A DNA stretch of 64,000 nucleotides from Kofleriaceae bacterium (GTDB taxonomy: Bacteria; Myxococcota_A; Polyangia; Haliangiales; Haliangiaceae), in assembly GCA_018057825.1 (NCBI GenBank), contig JAGPCY010000002.1, positions 1 through 64,000 of the forward strand. The letters are read 5' to 3'. Shown here piece after piece: positions 34,515 through 43,933 of the stretch; the stretch's first letter is position 1; each line of letters opens with the position of its first letter. Both the position numbers and the translations under genes were made by a program. Under the pieces are notes generated by a model. It had not been told where the DNA came from, made no database searches, and saw only the letters and a program-made list of their open reading frames with translations.

Positions 34515-35579
34515 CTAACCCGTCGGCCCGGCCTTGCCAAGCGCGCGGCCGACGAGCGCGGCGGTGGCGGCCGAGATGCCGAGGTCGGCGAGCGCGCTCG
34601 GCGCGACCCAGCGGATGGCGTCGTAGCGCGGCGGCGTCGGTCGGGCCCGGCCCCGCGGCCGGGCCGCCACCAGCGTCAGCGCTAGCCGGCGGTGCGACAG
34701 CACCTGGTGATGGCGCCCGAGCTCGACGGGTGCGCCGTCGAGGGTCAGGCCGATCGCCGCCGCAGCGGCGTCGGCGTCGGCGCCCTGGGGCAGCTCCCAC
34801 AGACCGCCGTACAGCCCGGCCGCCGCCCGGCGCGCCACGACGACCTTGCCGGCCCGGAGGAGCCACAGCGCCACCTCGACCAGCTCGGGGAGCTCGTGGC
34901 TGGCCTTGCGCCGCGGCACGACCGGCAGCTCGGCCTGGCGCCCGTCGCGGGCCGCCACGCACTGTCCGGCTACCGGACAGTCGGCGCAGCGCGGCGCGGT
35001 CGGCGTGCACACCGTCGCGCCCAGCTCCATCAGGCCCTGGTTGAGGTCGCCCGGGTCGCGGTCGGCCGGCAGCGCCTCGACCAGCGCGGTGGCCTCGGCC
35101 CACAGCCGGCGTTGCCCGGCGGTCGACTTCACGTCCTCGTCCAGGCCGCGGACCCGCGCCAGCACCCGGGCGACGTTGCCGTCGACCAGCGCGGTCCGCT
35201 CGCGGTACGCGATCGACGCGATCGCGCCGGCGGTGTAGGGCCCGATCCCCGGCAGCTCGCGCAGCCCGGCGGCGTCGGTCGGCATGGCGCCGCGCGCCAC
35301 CACCGCCCGGGCGCCTCGGACCAGGTTGCGGGCCCGCGAGTAGTAGCCGAGCCCGGCCCAGGCCGCGACGACGTCGTCGTCCTCGGCCGCCGCCAGGGCC
35401 CCGACCGTCGGGAACCGCGCCATCCACCGCTCCCAGTACGGGATCACGGTCGCGACCCGAGTCTGCTGCAGCATGATCTCGCTGACCCAGATCGCGTAGG
35501 GATCGCGGGTCCGACGCCAGGGCAGGTCACGCTTCCGGGCCCGGTAGTGATCGACGATGGCGATGGCCAGCGCGCGCAC
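34515..35579 (-). CDS. mutY: A/G-specific adenine DNA glycosylase
   Basis: 354 residues from GTG 35579. The HhH-GPD domain has the EIMLQQT signature, catalytic Glu in that helix, LPGIGPYTAGAI hairpin and the catalytic Asp in LVDGNVARVL. A 4Fe-4S cluster motif follows (C-x6-C-x2-C-x5-C in CTPTAPRCADCPVAGQC). The C-terminal NUDIX-like domain for 8-oxoG recognition is present (about 235-350). MutY removes adenine opposite 8-oxoguanine. Earlier in-frame extension to 36977 runs through an unrelated gene and is rejected. Confidence 0.94.
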   Translation of the reverse strand: MRALAIAIVDHYRARKRDLPWRRTRDPYAIWVSEIMLQQTRVATVIPYWERWMARFPTVGALAAAEDDDVVAAWAGLGYYSRARNLVRGARAVVARGAMPTDAAGLRELPGIGPYTAGAIASIAYRERTALVDGNVARVLARVRGLDEDVKSTAGQRRLWAEATALVEALPADRDPGDLNQGLMELGATVCTPTAPRCADCPVAGQCVAARDGRQAELPVVPRRKASHELPELVEVALWLLRAGKVVVARRAAAGLYGGLWELPQGADADAAAAAIGLTLDGAPVELGRHHQVLSHRRLALTLVAARPRGRARPTPPRYDAIRWVAPSALADLGISAATAALVGRALGKAGPTG

Positions 35580-35663
35580 CGGCGGGTGGTAGCACGCCGG
35601 GATCGTCGACGGGCCGCACCGGTTTCTTGCGATCGCGGCCCGCGCTGTCCGACAATATCCTAC

Positions 35664-36098
35664 ATGATGCACACTCCCTGGGCCGACCTGCGGCGGCTGA
35701 TGCCGCGCATCGACGTCGCGACCTTCTGCACCGAGGTGGTCGCGGGCCGCGACCGCCCCGGCCTCGTGGTCGACCTGTCGCCCGAGGGCGCGCGCCTCGA
35801 GCGCCCGTACCTCGGCGGGCCCAGCCCCCGCGAGCTGGTCCTCGAGCTCGAGGTCCCCGAGATCGACGAGGTGATCTGGGCCAAGGGCGAGGTGTGCTTC
35901 GACCAGGTGCGCCAGGCGCCGCGCGGCCTGGGTGGGCCCCTCGGGTTGGTCCGCACCACCGGCATCCGCCTGGTCTCGGCGGCGGTCCGGGACCTCCGGC
36001 TCCTGCGCGAGTGCGTGATCGAGACCTACCGGGCCCAGCGGGCCCAGGCGACCGTCGACGAGCAGCTCGCGGTGGCGAGCTGCTACGCCCGCGGTTAG
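35664..36098 (+). CDS. PilZ-domain-like protein
   Basis: 144 residues. The central beta barrel contains LVVDLSPEGARLERP, matching the D/NxSxxG motif of PilZ domains; a basic RDR stretch precedes it (c-di-GMP-binding RxxxR is only partly present). C-terminal helix (LRLLRECVIETYRAQRAQA). PilZ proteins bind cyclic-di-GMP and modulate motility or exopolysaccharide. The start is ATG 35664 (a second ATG follows). Its stop lies in a 15-bp duplication shared with the convergent SDR gene. Confidence 0.75.
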   Translation: MMHTPWADLRRLMPRIDVATFCTEVVAGRDRPGLVVDLSPEGARLERPYLGGPSPRELVLELEVPEIDEVIWAKGEVCFDQVRQAPRGLGGPLGLVRTTGIRLVSAAVRDLRLLRECVIETYRAQRAQATVDEQLAVASCYARG

Positions 36099-36121
36099 AA
36101 CGCCCGCGGCTAGAACGCCCG
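36086..36121. repeat. 15-bp tandem duplication at two convergent gene ends
   Basis: CGCCCGCGGTTAGAA (36086-36100) is followed by CGCCCGCGGCTAGAA (36101-36115) and a further CGCCCG. The TAG of the first copy is the PilZ gene stop; CTA in the second copy is the antisense of the SDR gene stop. Confidence 0.9.
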
Positions 36122-36871
36122 AGACTGGCCGCCGTCGACGACGAGACAGGCGCCGCTGACCCAGCGCGCGCGCGCCGAGCACAGGAACGTCACGACGTCG
36201 GCCACCTCCTCGGGCGCGCCGAACCGACCGAAGGGCAGCTCGCGCGCGACGAAGCCGGCGATGCCGTCGGGGTCGGCCTGGCGCCGGCGATCCCAGCCGC
36301 CGCCGGGGAACAGGATCGAGCCCGGCGCGACGGTGTTGACCCGGATGTCGGCGCTGGCCAGGTCGCGCGCCAGCGCCTTGCCCAGGGCGATCACCCCGGC
36401 CTTGGCGATGTTGTAGCCCGGCGCGCCCCCGGCCTCGCGACCCCAGATCGACGAAACCAGCACGATCGCGCCACCGCCAGCCGCGGTCAGCGGCGCGACC
36501 GCGCGGCGCGCGACCCGCGCGCTCGACCACAGGTTCAGGTCGAGGGAGCGCGCCAGATCGTCGTCGTCCAGCTCGGCCACGGTCCGGCCGAACGACTTGC
36601 CGACATTGCACACCACGACGTCGAGGCCGCCCAGGGCCGCGACCGCGCCGGCGATCGCAGCGTCGGCGCCGGCCGCGGTGGCGACGTCGGCGACGACGGT
36701 GGCGTGGCCGGTCCCGGGCAGCTCGCCGGCCAGCGCCGCCAGCCCGTCGGCGCCGCGCGCCACCGCGCACACGCGCGCGCCCTCGCGGGCCAGGGCGTGG
36801 GCGATCGCGCGGCCGATGCCGCGGCTGGCGCCGGCGACGAGTGTCCGCTTTCCGGACAGTTCGAGATCCAT
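36110..36871 (-). CDS. Short-chain dehydrogenase/reductase
   Basis: 253 residues, classical SDR. Cofactor motif AGASRGIGRAIA near the N-terminus, then CNVGKS (NNAG-equivalent altered to CNVG), catalytic Ser in LVSSIWG and Tyr/Lys in GYNIAKAG. The C-terminal VSGACLVVDGGQS is typical of the FabG-like subgroup. Substrate unknown; it resembles 3-oxoacyl-ACP reductase-like enzymes. It is convergent with the PilZ gene and divergent from the kinase at 37008. Confidence 0.9.
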   Translation of the reverse strand: MDLELSGKRTLVAGASRGIGRAIAHALAREGARVCAVARGADGLAALAGELPGTGHATVVADVATAAGADAAIAGAVAALGGLDVVVCNVGKSFGRTVAELDDDDLARSLDLNLWSSARVARRAVAPLTAAGGGAIVLVSSIWGREAGGAPGYNIAKAGVIALGKALARDLASADIRVNTVAPGSILFPGGGWDRRRQADPDGIAGFVARELPFGRFGAPEEVADVVTFLCSARARWVSGACLVVDGGQSRAF

Positions 36872-37007
36872 GCCCGCAGGGTAGCGGATCCGGCGGGCGC
36901 CGGGCCGGCCGCGGCCACGGTCCGACCGATCGTCGCGATCCGGCGATCGACGCCCGAGGGCGCTTCGGCCCGCACACCGCGGTCGGCTCGGATTATCATC
37001 GCCCGGC

Positions 37008-40000
37008 ATGGCCGCCGCGGTCGAAGACACGCTGGTCGCCGCGCCGACGCCCGCCCCGGGCTCGGTGCGCGTCAGCGATCGTGTCGAGGCGGTGGGCGGC
37101 CCGCCGATCGAGCGCTCGCAGCGCAGCCTGCGCGCCTCGAACCCGGCCCTGGCCGCGCCGACCCTCGACCTGCGCAACGGCGACGGCGCCGACACCGTGG
37201 TCGAGGGCTTCCCGGTGCCGTCGTGGGATCGCTACCGGCCGATCCGCCTCCTCGGCGAGGGCGGCATGGGCCGGGTCTACCTGGCCCGCGACCTCCGGCT
37301 CGGCCGCAACGTCGCGATCAAGTTCGTGCGCGGCGACGACCCCGACATGTCGCGGCGGATCGTCGGCGAGGCCCGGGCCCAGGCCCGGGTCAACGATCCC
37401 CACGTGTGCCGGGTCTACGAGGTCGACGAGGTCGACGGCCGGGTCTACATCGCGATGCAGTTCGTCGACGGCGTGGCCCTGCCCGAGCTGGTCGGAGCCC
37501 TGACCTATGAACAGAAGGCCCTGGTCATGCGCGGCGCCGCGCTCGGGGTCCATGAGGCCCACCGGGTCGGCCTGATCCACCGCGACCTCAAGCCGACCAA
37601 CATCATGGTCGAGCGCGACCCCGACGGCACGCTCCGGCCCTTCGTCATGGACTTCGGGATCGCCCGCGACTGGAGCGTGTCCGACACCGCGACCGGCACG
37701 GTCCTCGGCACGCCGCAGTTCATGGCCCCCGAGCAGGCCCGCGGCGAGGTCAAGCAGCTCGATCGGCGGGCCGACGTCTACAGCCTGGGCGCGACCCTGT
37801 ACGCGTTCCTGGTCGGCCGCGCGCCGATCGAGGGCGAGAACCCGCTGGTCATCCTGAACCGCATCTCGATCGACAACGCGCCGCGCCTGCGCACGATCGA
37901 TCCCGACGTCCCGCCTGACCTCGAGGCGATCGCGGTCAAGTGTCTCGAGAAGGATCGCGCCGCCCGCTACGAGTCGGCCCGGGCCCTGGCCGACGATCTC
38001 GGCCGGTTCCTCGACGGCCAGCCGGTCGAGGCCCGGGTCAACGCCAGCCTCGGCTACCGCTTGCGCCGCGGCGCCCGGCGCCACTGGCGCGCCCTCGCGG
38101 TCGCGGGGCTGGTGGTCGCGATCGTCGGCGTCGCCTTGGGCTTCGCGTTGCGCGAGCGGCGGGCGGCCGAGCGACGCGCGATCGAGGCCCGGCGGTTCGC
38201 CGAGCGCGCCGAGCGCATCGAGGCGGTCGCGCGCTACTCGGCGCTGGCGCCGGCCCACGACATCCGCAACGACCGCGCGCTCCTGCGCGCGCAGATGGCG
38301 CAGCTCCAGGCCGCGGTCGACGCCGGCAGCGCCCGGGCCCACGGTCGCTACGCGCTCGGGCGCGGCTACCTCGCGCTCGGCGATGATCGCGCCGCGCTGC
38401 GCGAGCTCGAGGCCGCGTGGGCCGGCGGCGTCCGCGACGGCCGCGCCGCCTTCGCCCTGGCGGTGGCCTACGGACGCCTGTACCAGCACGGCCTGAACGA
38501 GCTGTCGCACACGGTCGGCGCGCGCCGCGGCGCGACCCACGCGCAGCTCATCAAGCGCTACCGCGACCCGGCCCTCGCCGTGCTGCGCAACATGCGCGGC
38601 GACCCTGAGATCTCGCCCCGCTACGTCGCCGCGCTGATCGCCTACTATGAGGATCGCTTCGACGACGCGCTGGCCGAGCTCGACGCCATCGATCTGTCGG
38701 CCGGCGGCATGGCCTCGTTCTACGAGGCGCCGCTCCTGCGCGGACAGATCCTCCACGCCCGCGCCACGTCGGCGTCCTCCGGCGCCCGCGCCACCGACGA
38801 TCTCGAGGCCGCCCGCCGGGCCCTGGCCCAGGCCGCCGACATCGCCGAGAGCGAGCCGGCGGTCCAGGACGCGATCCTCGAGCTTGAGTACAGCGCGCTG
38901 GTCAAGGCCCGCTACGGCGGCGGCGACGTCACGCCGCCCTTCGAGCGGGGCGAGGCCGCGGCCCTGCGCGGGCTGGTGCTAGCGCCCGACGAGCCGGAGT
39001 TCCGCTACCTCTACGCGCGCCTCCTGCGGGCGATCGCCGAGGCCCGCGGGAGCCGGGGCGAGGACGTCACCCCGCTCCTGGCCAAGGCCCGCCGCGAGGC
39101 GTCGGCGGCGTTGGTCGACCCCGCGGCGGCCGGCGAGGCGCAGCTCGTGCTGATGATGATCGACAGCCTCGAAGGTCAGCTCGCGCTCGGCCAGGGCGGC
39201 GATCCGCGGCCGGCCTTGACCCGGGCCCTCGGGCAGGCCGACGCGGTGGTGACGGGCAAGCGCACCGTCGAGTACTGGATCGGGCTCGGCGTGATCCACG
39301 CGACCTGGGCCACCTACGACGACCAGCTCGAGACCGTCGGCGGCACCCATCGCGACCAGGCGATCGACGCCTTCCTCCAGGCGCGCAGCTACGACGATCA
39401 GCGCGCCGACATCTGGCTCAACCTCGGGACGATCTACCTGCAGCGCGCCGAGACCACGACCGGGGCCGCGTCCGACGATGATCTGGCGCGGGCGATCGCG
39501 GCCCTCGATCGCGGCGGCGAGCTCGATCCCGACAACATCGCGCTGTACCTGTCGCGCGGCGACGCCTACGCCCTGGCCGCGGCCCGCAAGGAGGCCCGGG
39601 GCGAGGACGCGCGCGCCGACCGCGCCCACGCCCTCGACGCCTATCGCGCCGGGCTGGCGCGGCAGCCCGACGAGCCACCGCTGCACAACGCGCTCAGCAT
39701 CGAGCTGGTGGCCGGCGCGCGCCAGGCCTGGGACGCCGGCCTCGACCCCGAGCCGTCCTTCGCCGAAGGCATCGCCGCGGCCAAGCGCGTGATCGCGATC
39801 GCCCCGGACCAGCCCTTCGGTCACAACAGCCTGGGCAACGCCCACCTCGAGCGGGCCATGTATCGGGTCGAGGCCGGCCTGCCGATCGACGACGACGTCG
39901 AGGCCGCCCAGCGCGCGTTCGCCGCCGCCCTGGCCGCCGCGCCCGATCACCCGGTCTTGTTGCGCAACCGCGCGACCGTGTTCCTGGTCGCCGCCGGGGC

Positions 40001-40532
40001 CGCCCTCGACGCCGGCCGGGATCCGACGCGGTTGGTGGCCTCGGCGGACGCTACCCTCGACCGCTTGTCCGAACCCGCCCCCGGCAACCCGGTGACGATG
40101 GCCCTGCGCGCCGACGGCCGCGCGGCCATCGCGCGCTGGCTGGCGCGCCGCGGCGGGGACCGCCGGGCCGCGTGGGCCGCGGCCCTCGAGACCTATCGGG
40201 GCGCGGTGGCCGCTGACCCCAACCGCCACGAGACCGCGGTGGCCTATGCGCGCGCCGCCCGCGACGCCGCGCGCGATCCGTCGATCGCAGCCCGCGCCAC
40301 CGACGCCCTGGCCGAGGCCCTGGCGCAGCTCGATCGCGTCCTCGCCGCTCGGCCGGCGTGGCCCGAGGCCCGGCTGGTGCGCGCGAGCCTGTGGGCGACG
40401 CGGGCGGCGGTCGCGAGCCGCGCCGACGACGCTGCCGCCGCGGCGCGCGAGTTCACCGAGGTGCTGTCCGCCCACCCGCGCCGCCGGTCGCGCTGGGGCG
40501 CCGAGGCCGACCGCGTCGCCGCCGCGCCGTGA
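37008..40532 (+). CDS. Membrane Ser/Thr protein kinase with large TPR region
   Basis: 1174 residues. Kinase domain at about 72-345: LLGEGGMGRVY glycine loop, VAIKFVR lysine, HRD at 191-193 in IHRDLKPTNIM, DFG at 215, GTPQFMAPEQ. A single membrane segment (LAVAGLVVAIVGVALGFAL, about 362-380) is followed by a long region with many TPR-like helical pairs (ALGRGYLALGDDRAALRELE and others, about 440-1150). The layout, intracellular kinase and TPRs on the other side, fits myxobacterial PknB-type receptors. The Arg-rich helix after the membrane segment suits a signalling linker. It is convergent with the gene at 40545. Confidence 0.94.
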   Translation: MAAAVEDTLVAAPTPAPGSVRVSDRVEAVGGPPIERSQRSLRASNPALAAPTLDLRNGDGADTVVEGFPVPSWDRYRPIRLLGEGGMGRVYLARDLRLGRNVAIKFVRGDDPDMSRRIVGEARAQARVNDPHVCRVYEVDEVDGRVYIAMQFVDGVALPELVGALTYEQKALVMRGAALGVHEAHRVGLIHRDLKPTNIMVERDPDGTLRPFVMDFGIARDWSVSDTATGTVLGTPQFMAPEQARGEVKQLDRRADVYSLGATLYAFLVGRAPIEGENPLVILNRISIDNAPRLRTIDPDVPPDLEAIAVKCLEKDRAARYESARALADDLGRFLDGQPVEARVNASLGYRLRRGARRHWRALAVAGLVVAIVGVALGFALRERRAAERRAIEARRFAERAERIEAVARYSALAPAHDIRNDRALLRAQMAQLQAAVDAGSARAHGRYALGRGYLALGDDRAALRELEAAWAGGVRDGRAAFALAVAYGRLYQHGLNELSHTVGARRGATHAQLIKRYRDPALAVLRNMRGDPEISPRYVAALIAYYEDRFDDALAELDAIDLSAGGMASFYEAPLLRGQILHARATSASSGARATDDLEAARRALAQAADIAESEPAVQDAILELEYSALVKARYGGGDVTPPFERGEAAALRGLVLAPDEPEFRYLYARLLRAIAEARGSRGEDVTPLLAKARREASAALVDPAAAGEAQLVLMMIDSLEGQLALGQGGDPRPALTRALGQADAVVTGKRTVEYWIGLGVIHATWATYDDQLETVGGTHRDQAIDAFLQARSYDDQRADIWLNLGTIYLQRAETTTGAASDDDLARAIAALDRGGELDPDNIALYLSRGDAYALAAARKEARGEDARADRAHALDAYRAGLARQPDEPPLHNALSIELVAGARQAWDAGLDPEPSFAEGIAAAKRVIAIAPDQPFGHNSLGNAHLERAMYRVEAGLPIDDDVEAAQRAFAAALAAAPDHPVLLRNRATVFLVAAGAALDAGRDPTRLVASADATLDRLSEPAPGNPVTMALRADGRAAIARWLARRGGDRRAAWAAALETYRGAVAADPNRHETAVAYARAARDAARDPSIAARATDALAEALAQLDRVLAARPAWPEARLVRASLWATRAAVASRADDAAAAAREFTEVLSAHPRRRSRWGAEADRVAAAP

Positions 40533-40544
40533 GCCGACCGCGCC

Positions 40545-41123
40545 CTACTTCTTGGGCGTCGAGATGATGATCTTGACCCGGATCGGCGTGGCCTGACTCG
40601 ACGCCGTGATCTCGGCGTCGTACTCGCCGTTGTCGAGGTTGGGGATCACGGTGAACGGGTTGGCGGTCGGGATGTCGAACGTGGTGTTGCCGCCCTGCTC
40701 GACGAACAGCGCCATCGGCACGCCCAGCGTGTTGCTGGTGGCCACGTTCTCTTGCGAGGTGTCGCCGACCTTCCACTCGATCGTGTACGCGCCAGCGGTG
40801 GTGATCTGCGTCGGGTTGAAGCCCGCCGCCGCCGTGTACATCACCCACGGCGTGATCGCGAGCTGCACGCCCCCGAACGACAACACGAACGGCTCGGTCG
40901 CGTTCAGCGTGTAGGTCGAGCCGTCGGCGACCAGCGGGTTCTGGCCGAGGGGATCGCCGGGCGCGGCGGTCAGCGTGACCGCCTTGCCGTTCACGGTCGC
41001 GAGGGACACCAGGGTGCCGTTGGCCAGATCGACCGCGGTGCTGGAATCGCCTGGCGTGGCCTCCAGGATGTTCACCGTGAAGGTCATCGCGTTGCAGTCG
41101 TAGGTGATCGTGACGTTACCCAT
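40545..41123 (-). CDS. Thr-rich, beta-strand-rich protein of unknown function
   Basis: 192 residues, no signal peptide or membrane segment, with GGAGG four bases before the ATG. The sequence alternates short beta strands (NVTITYDCNAMTFTVNI, GKAVTLTAAP, AYTIEWKVGD, TFDIPTANPFTVIP) and ends IRVKIIISTPKK. It is unusually rich in Thr/Asn/Ala and low in Arg compared with neighbours. It might be a structural or lectin-like beta sandwich; no catalytic motif is seen. I do not recognise a family. It lies 13 bases beyond the stop of the convergent kinase gene. Confidence 0.8.
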   Translation of the reverse strand: MGNVTITYDCNAMTFTVNILEATPGDSSTAVDLANGTLVSLATVNGKAVTLTAAPGDPLGQNPLVADGSTYTLNATEPFVLSFGGVQLAITPWVMYTAAAGFNPTQITTAGAYTIEWKVGDTSQENVATSNTLGVPMALFVEQGGNTTFDIPTANPFTVIPNLDNGEYDAEITASSQATPIRVKIIISTPKK

Positions 41124-41232
41124 GGAACCTCCGCTGGTGGGCTCGCGCCGCGGCGTCCCCTCGGACGCGACTCGGCGAGCTAAGAGATCGTCGGATGTTC
41201 ACCCGGTAGGTGTCAACGCCGCCGGCCCGCGA

Positions 41233-42054
41233 TCATGGCAGCTCCCAGGTGTCCCCGAACAGGGCCTGGCCGCCGTCGATCCGCAGGGTCGTGCCGGTGA
41301 TGAACTGCGCGGCCGGCGACGCCAGGAACACGATCGAGGCCGCGACCTCGTCGACGGTGCCCGCGCGCTTGATCGGCGTGCGCGCGGTCGAGCGGGCCAC
41401 CAGCTCCGGCGGGTAGCGCTTGGTGCCCGACGACAGGATCACCCCCGGGGCCACCGCGTTCACCAGGATCCCGAACTGCGACCACTCGACCGCGAGGGTC
41501 ATGGTCATGTTCTCGACGCCGGCCCGCGCCGCCCCGGTGTGCACCATGCCGGGGAAGCCGCGGTAGATGTTGGCGATCACGTTGACGATGCGCCCGGCCT
41601 TCTTCGGGATCATCGCGCGGTTGGCGACCTCGCGCGTCACGTTCCAGGTGCCCAGGAGGTTGTTCTTCACGACCGCGGCGAAGCCGTTGGCCGAGATGTG
41701 CTGGGCCGGGGCCGGGAACTGCCCGCCGGCGTTATTGACCAGCACGTCGATCGCGCCGAACCGCTCGACCACGCCGCCGACCAAGCGCTCGACGTCGGCG
41801 GCCTCGCGGATGTCGCACACCGCGACGTGGACGCCGTCGGCGCCGCCCGGGGCGACCGCCGCCAGCTCGGCCCGCGCGGCCTCGAGCTTGTCGGCGGTGC
41901 GGCCGCAGATCGCGATTCGGGCGCCCAGGCGGGCCAGCTCGGCGGCGGTCGCCAGGCCGATGCCGGATCCGCCGCCGGTCACCAGCGCCACCTGATCGGT
42001 GAACAGCCCGGGAGCGAAGATGCGCTGGCTGGCGGCGGACGGCGACTCGTGCAT
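41233..42054 (-). CDS. SDR related to peroxisomal trans-2-enoyl-CoA reductase / 2,4-dienoyl-CoA reductase
   Basis: 273 residues. TGGGSGIG cofactor motif, then CGRTADKL, NNAGGQ and a segment GFPGMVHTGAARAGVENMT where classical SDRs have YxxxK. The HxxAARAGV pattern in place of Tyr-x-x-x-Lys is characteristic of the PECR/DECR subgroup, which reduce enoyl-CoA with NADPH. The C-terminus has ITGTTLRIDGGQ. It is probably involved in unsaturated fatty acid handling. The gene lies 56 bases downstream of nrdR with no obvious link. Confidence 0.88.
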   Translation of the reverse strand: MHESPSAASQRIFAPGLFTDQVALVTGGGSGIGLATAAELARLGARIAICGRTADKLEAARAELAAVAPGGADGVHVAVCDIREAADVERLVGGVVERFGAIDVLVNNAGGQFPAPAQHISANGFAAVVKNNLLGTWNVTREVANRAMIPKKAGRIVNVIANIYRGFPGMVHTGAARAGVENMTMTLAVEWSQFGILVNAVAPGVILSSGTKRYPPELVARSTARTPIKRAGTVDEVAASIVFLASPAAQFITGTTLRIDGGQALFGDTWELP

Positions 42055-42110
42055 CGCGCGACCTTACACCGGCCCGACGGCGCCGCTCCGCCGCCGCGGC
42101 TTACACGCCG

Positions 42111-42587
42111 CTACTCGCCGGCGCCGAACAGGCCGAGCTGCGGCGCGTCCCCGACCGGTGCGTCGTCGCCCAGGCGAACCCGCCCGGCGCCGTCGCGGTA
42201 GCTGGCCTCGAGCCGCTCGGCGGTGATCGCGTCGATCGCGCGCAGGCGGGTCAGCACCAGCTCGACGATGTCGCTCCAGCGCGCGGTGCGGGCGGCGCGA
42301 TCGACCAGCGTGGCCTCGACGTCGCGCACCACCCGCCGCAGATCCTCCGGCCCGATCGCGTCGCCGCGGTGGCGGGCGATGCGCGACAGGGTGCGAAACA
42401 GCTTGTCGCTATCGAACGGCTCGAGGCGCCCGTCGCGCTTCTCGACCTTGAGCCCGGGGGAGCCGACCTTCTCGTAGGTCGTGAACCGGCGCTTGCACGC
42501 GACGCACACCCGGCGCCGGCGCACGCCCTCGGCGCTGACCCGGGTCTCGGTCACCGTCGAGTCGCTGGCGCAGAACGGGCACTGCAC
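42111..42587 (-). CDS. nrdR: Transcriptional repressor NrdR
   Basis: 158 residues. N-terminal zinc ribbon MQCPFCASDSTV and CVACKRRFTTYE, then the ATP-cone domain (VEKRDGRLEPFDSDKL onward), ending in a short acidic tail. NrdR senses dATP/ATP and represses ribonucleotide reductase genes by binding NrdR boxes. No nrd gene or NrdR box is seen in the window, so regulation is in trans. It is nine bases downstream of the lipoprotein gene at 42597. Confidence 0.95.
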   Translation of the reverse strand: MQCPFCASDSTVTETRVSAEGVRRRRVCVACKRRFTTYEKVGSPGLKVEKRDGRLEPFDSDKLFRTLSRIARHRGDAIGPEDLRRVVRDVEATLVDRAARTARWSDIVELVLTRLRAIDAITAERLEASYRDGAGRVRLGDDAPVGDAPQLGLFGAGE

Positions 42588-42596
42588 CCGCCGATC

Positions 42597-43481
42597 CTAC
42601 TCGCCAGGTGCGGCCGGGCCAGCTTTCGGCAGGCCCCCGGGGCAGCGGAACGCCAGCGCCAGGCTGGGCGCGCCGCCGAGATCGGACAGCCGATAGACCG
42701 TGGCGTCGGGCCCCAGGGCCAGCACCTCGGGGAAGCCCAGCCCGAGGGCGCTCTCGCCGATCAGGCGGGCCCCGTCGGCGCCGATCGCCCACTGCCGGAC
42801 CGCGGCCAGGCCGAAGCCGTTGTCGCCGGTCCACACCGTCCCGTCGCTGGCGATCGCGCAGTCGGCCAGGCGCTCGGGCTTGGCGACGACGTGGCGCCGC
42901 TCGGGCGCGAGCGCCAGCCGGCCGTCGCGCCGCACGACGCACACCAGCGCGCCCGAGGTCTTGGCGGCCAGGTAGCCGTCGCAGCCGTCGGCCAGCGGGG
43001 CCGACGCCAGGCACAGGCCCTCGTAGTTGTCGCCGCAGTTGACGCTGGCCGACGGGCAGCGCGGGTCGAGGGCCACCGCGTCGACCAGGGCGTAGCCGTC
43101 GGGGCCGCGCCGCCAGGCCCCGGCCCAGCCGCTCGAGGTCACGCCCCACACTCGGTCGCCGTCGAGCGCCAGGCCCTCGAGGTCGTCGCCGCCGTCGCCG
43201 AGCGGGAGCTGGCCGCGGGCGACCACCGCGCCGACCCGGTCGACCTCGACAAAGGCGCCGCGGTGACCGCTGTCGGCGACGATCAGCAGGCGCTCGACCG
43301 TCGGCAGCCAGGCCGCGCCCGAGGCCTCGGCCACCGGCACCTCGGCCGCGAAGGGCGCTGCGGCGCAGGCGCTCGACGAACCCGGCGACGGAGTCGCGGC
43401 CGGGCCGTCCCCGCGCGGCGCACCACCGCGGCACGCCGCAAGCGCCAGCGCGGCCGCGCCAGCGACCCGGACCAAGGGCAT
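42597..43481 (-). CDS. Lipoprotein with SdiA-regulated-like/beta-propeller fold
   Basis: 294 residues. Signal ALALAACRGG with lipobox Cys, then a Pro/Ser linker. The mature domain has repeated blade-like segments: RLLIVADSGHRGAFVEVD, GDDLEGLALDGDRVWGVTS, LADCAIASDGTVWTGDNG and ADGARLIGESALGLG. This resembles the SdiA-regulated/esterase-like phytase propeller group. Its ATG overlaps the preceding gene's stop (TGATG), so the two are translationally coupled. Role unknown, possibly surface binding of a phosphorylated or sugar ligand. Confidence 0.85.
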   Translation of the reverse strand: MPLVRVAGAAALALAACRGGAPRGDGPAATPSPGSSSACAAAPFAAEVPVAEASGAAWLPTVERLLIVADSGHRGAFVEVDRVGAVVARGQLPLGDGGDDLEGLALDGDRVWGVTSSGWAGAWRRGPDGYALVDAVALDPRCPSASVNCGDNYEGLCLASAPLADGCDGYLAAKTSGALVCVVRRDGRLALAPERRHVVAKPERLADCAIASDGTVWTGDNGFGLAAVRQWAIGADGARLIGESALGLGFPEVLALGPDATVYRLSDLGGAPSLALAFRCPGGLPKAGPAAPGE

Positions 43482-43912
43482 CAGGCGGTGCGCTCGAAGT
43501 CGCGACGGCCGACCGCGAACCCGGTGCAGGCCAGCACGAACGGCGCCGAGAAGCCCAGGCAGATCGCGAGCACCTTGAGCTTGATCAGGGTGTTCTCGTC
43601 GAGGGTATCGCCCTTCTTGACCGCCCAGGCCGGCTTCACCTTCGGCAGGTCGATGACCTTGGGCGCCGTGAAGAACGCGCAGAACCCGACCACGCTCCAG
43701 GTCGCGATCAGGAACGCCCACGACTTGCGATGGCGGCGCCAGGCGCCCGCCACCAGCGCCGCGGTCAGCGCTCCGAGCAGGGTCAAGGTGAGCGCGAACA
43801 GCCCGGGCAGCGAGCTGGCGATGAGGAGGTAAGAGCCCATCGCGAACAGGCCCGCCGCGACGACGGCGCTGCCGATCAGGGCCACGGTGGTCGCAGGGTG
43901 GAGCGGACGCAC
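43481..43912 (-). CDS. Small integral membrane protein
   Basis: 143 residues with four predicted membrane spans: TTVALIGSAVVAAGLFAMG, PGLFALTLTLLGALTAALVA, WAFLIATWSVVGFCAFFTA and KVLAICLGFSAPFVLACTGF. A charged loop (KKGDTLDENT) lies between the third and fourth. No family recognised. Its TGA overlaps the start of the downstream lipoprotein by one base (TGATG). It may anchor or transport for that lipoprotein. Confidence 0.85.
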   Translation of the reverse strand: MRPLHPATTVALIGSAVVAAGLFAMGSYLLIASSLPGLFALTLTLLGALTAALVAGAWRRHRKSWAFLIATWSVVGFCAFFTAPKVIDLPKVKPAWAVKKGDTLDENTLIKLKVLAICLGFSAPFVLACTGFAVGRRDFERTA

Positions 43913-43933
43913 GCTCGATCAGTACCACGGCGG

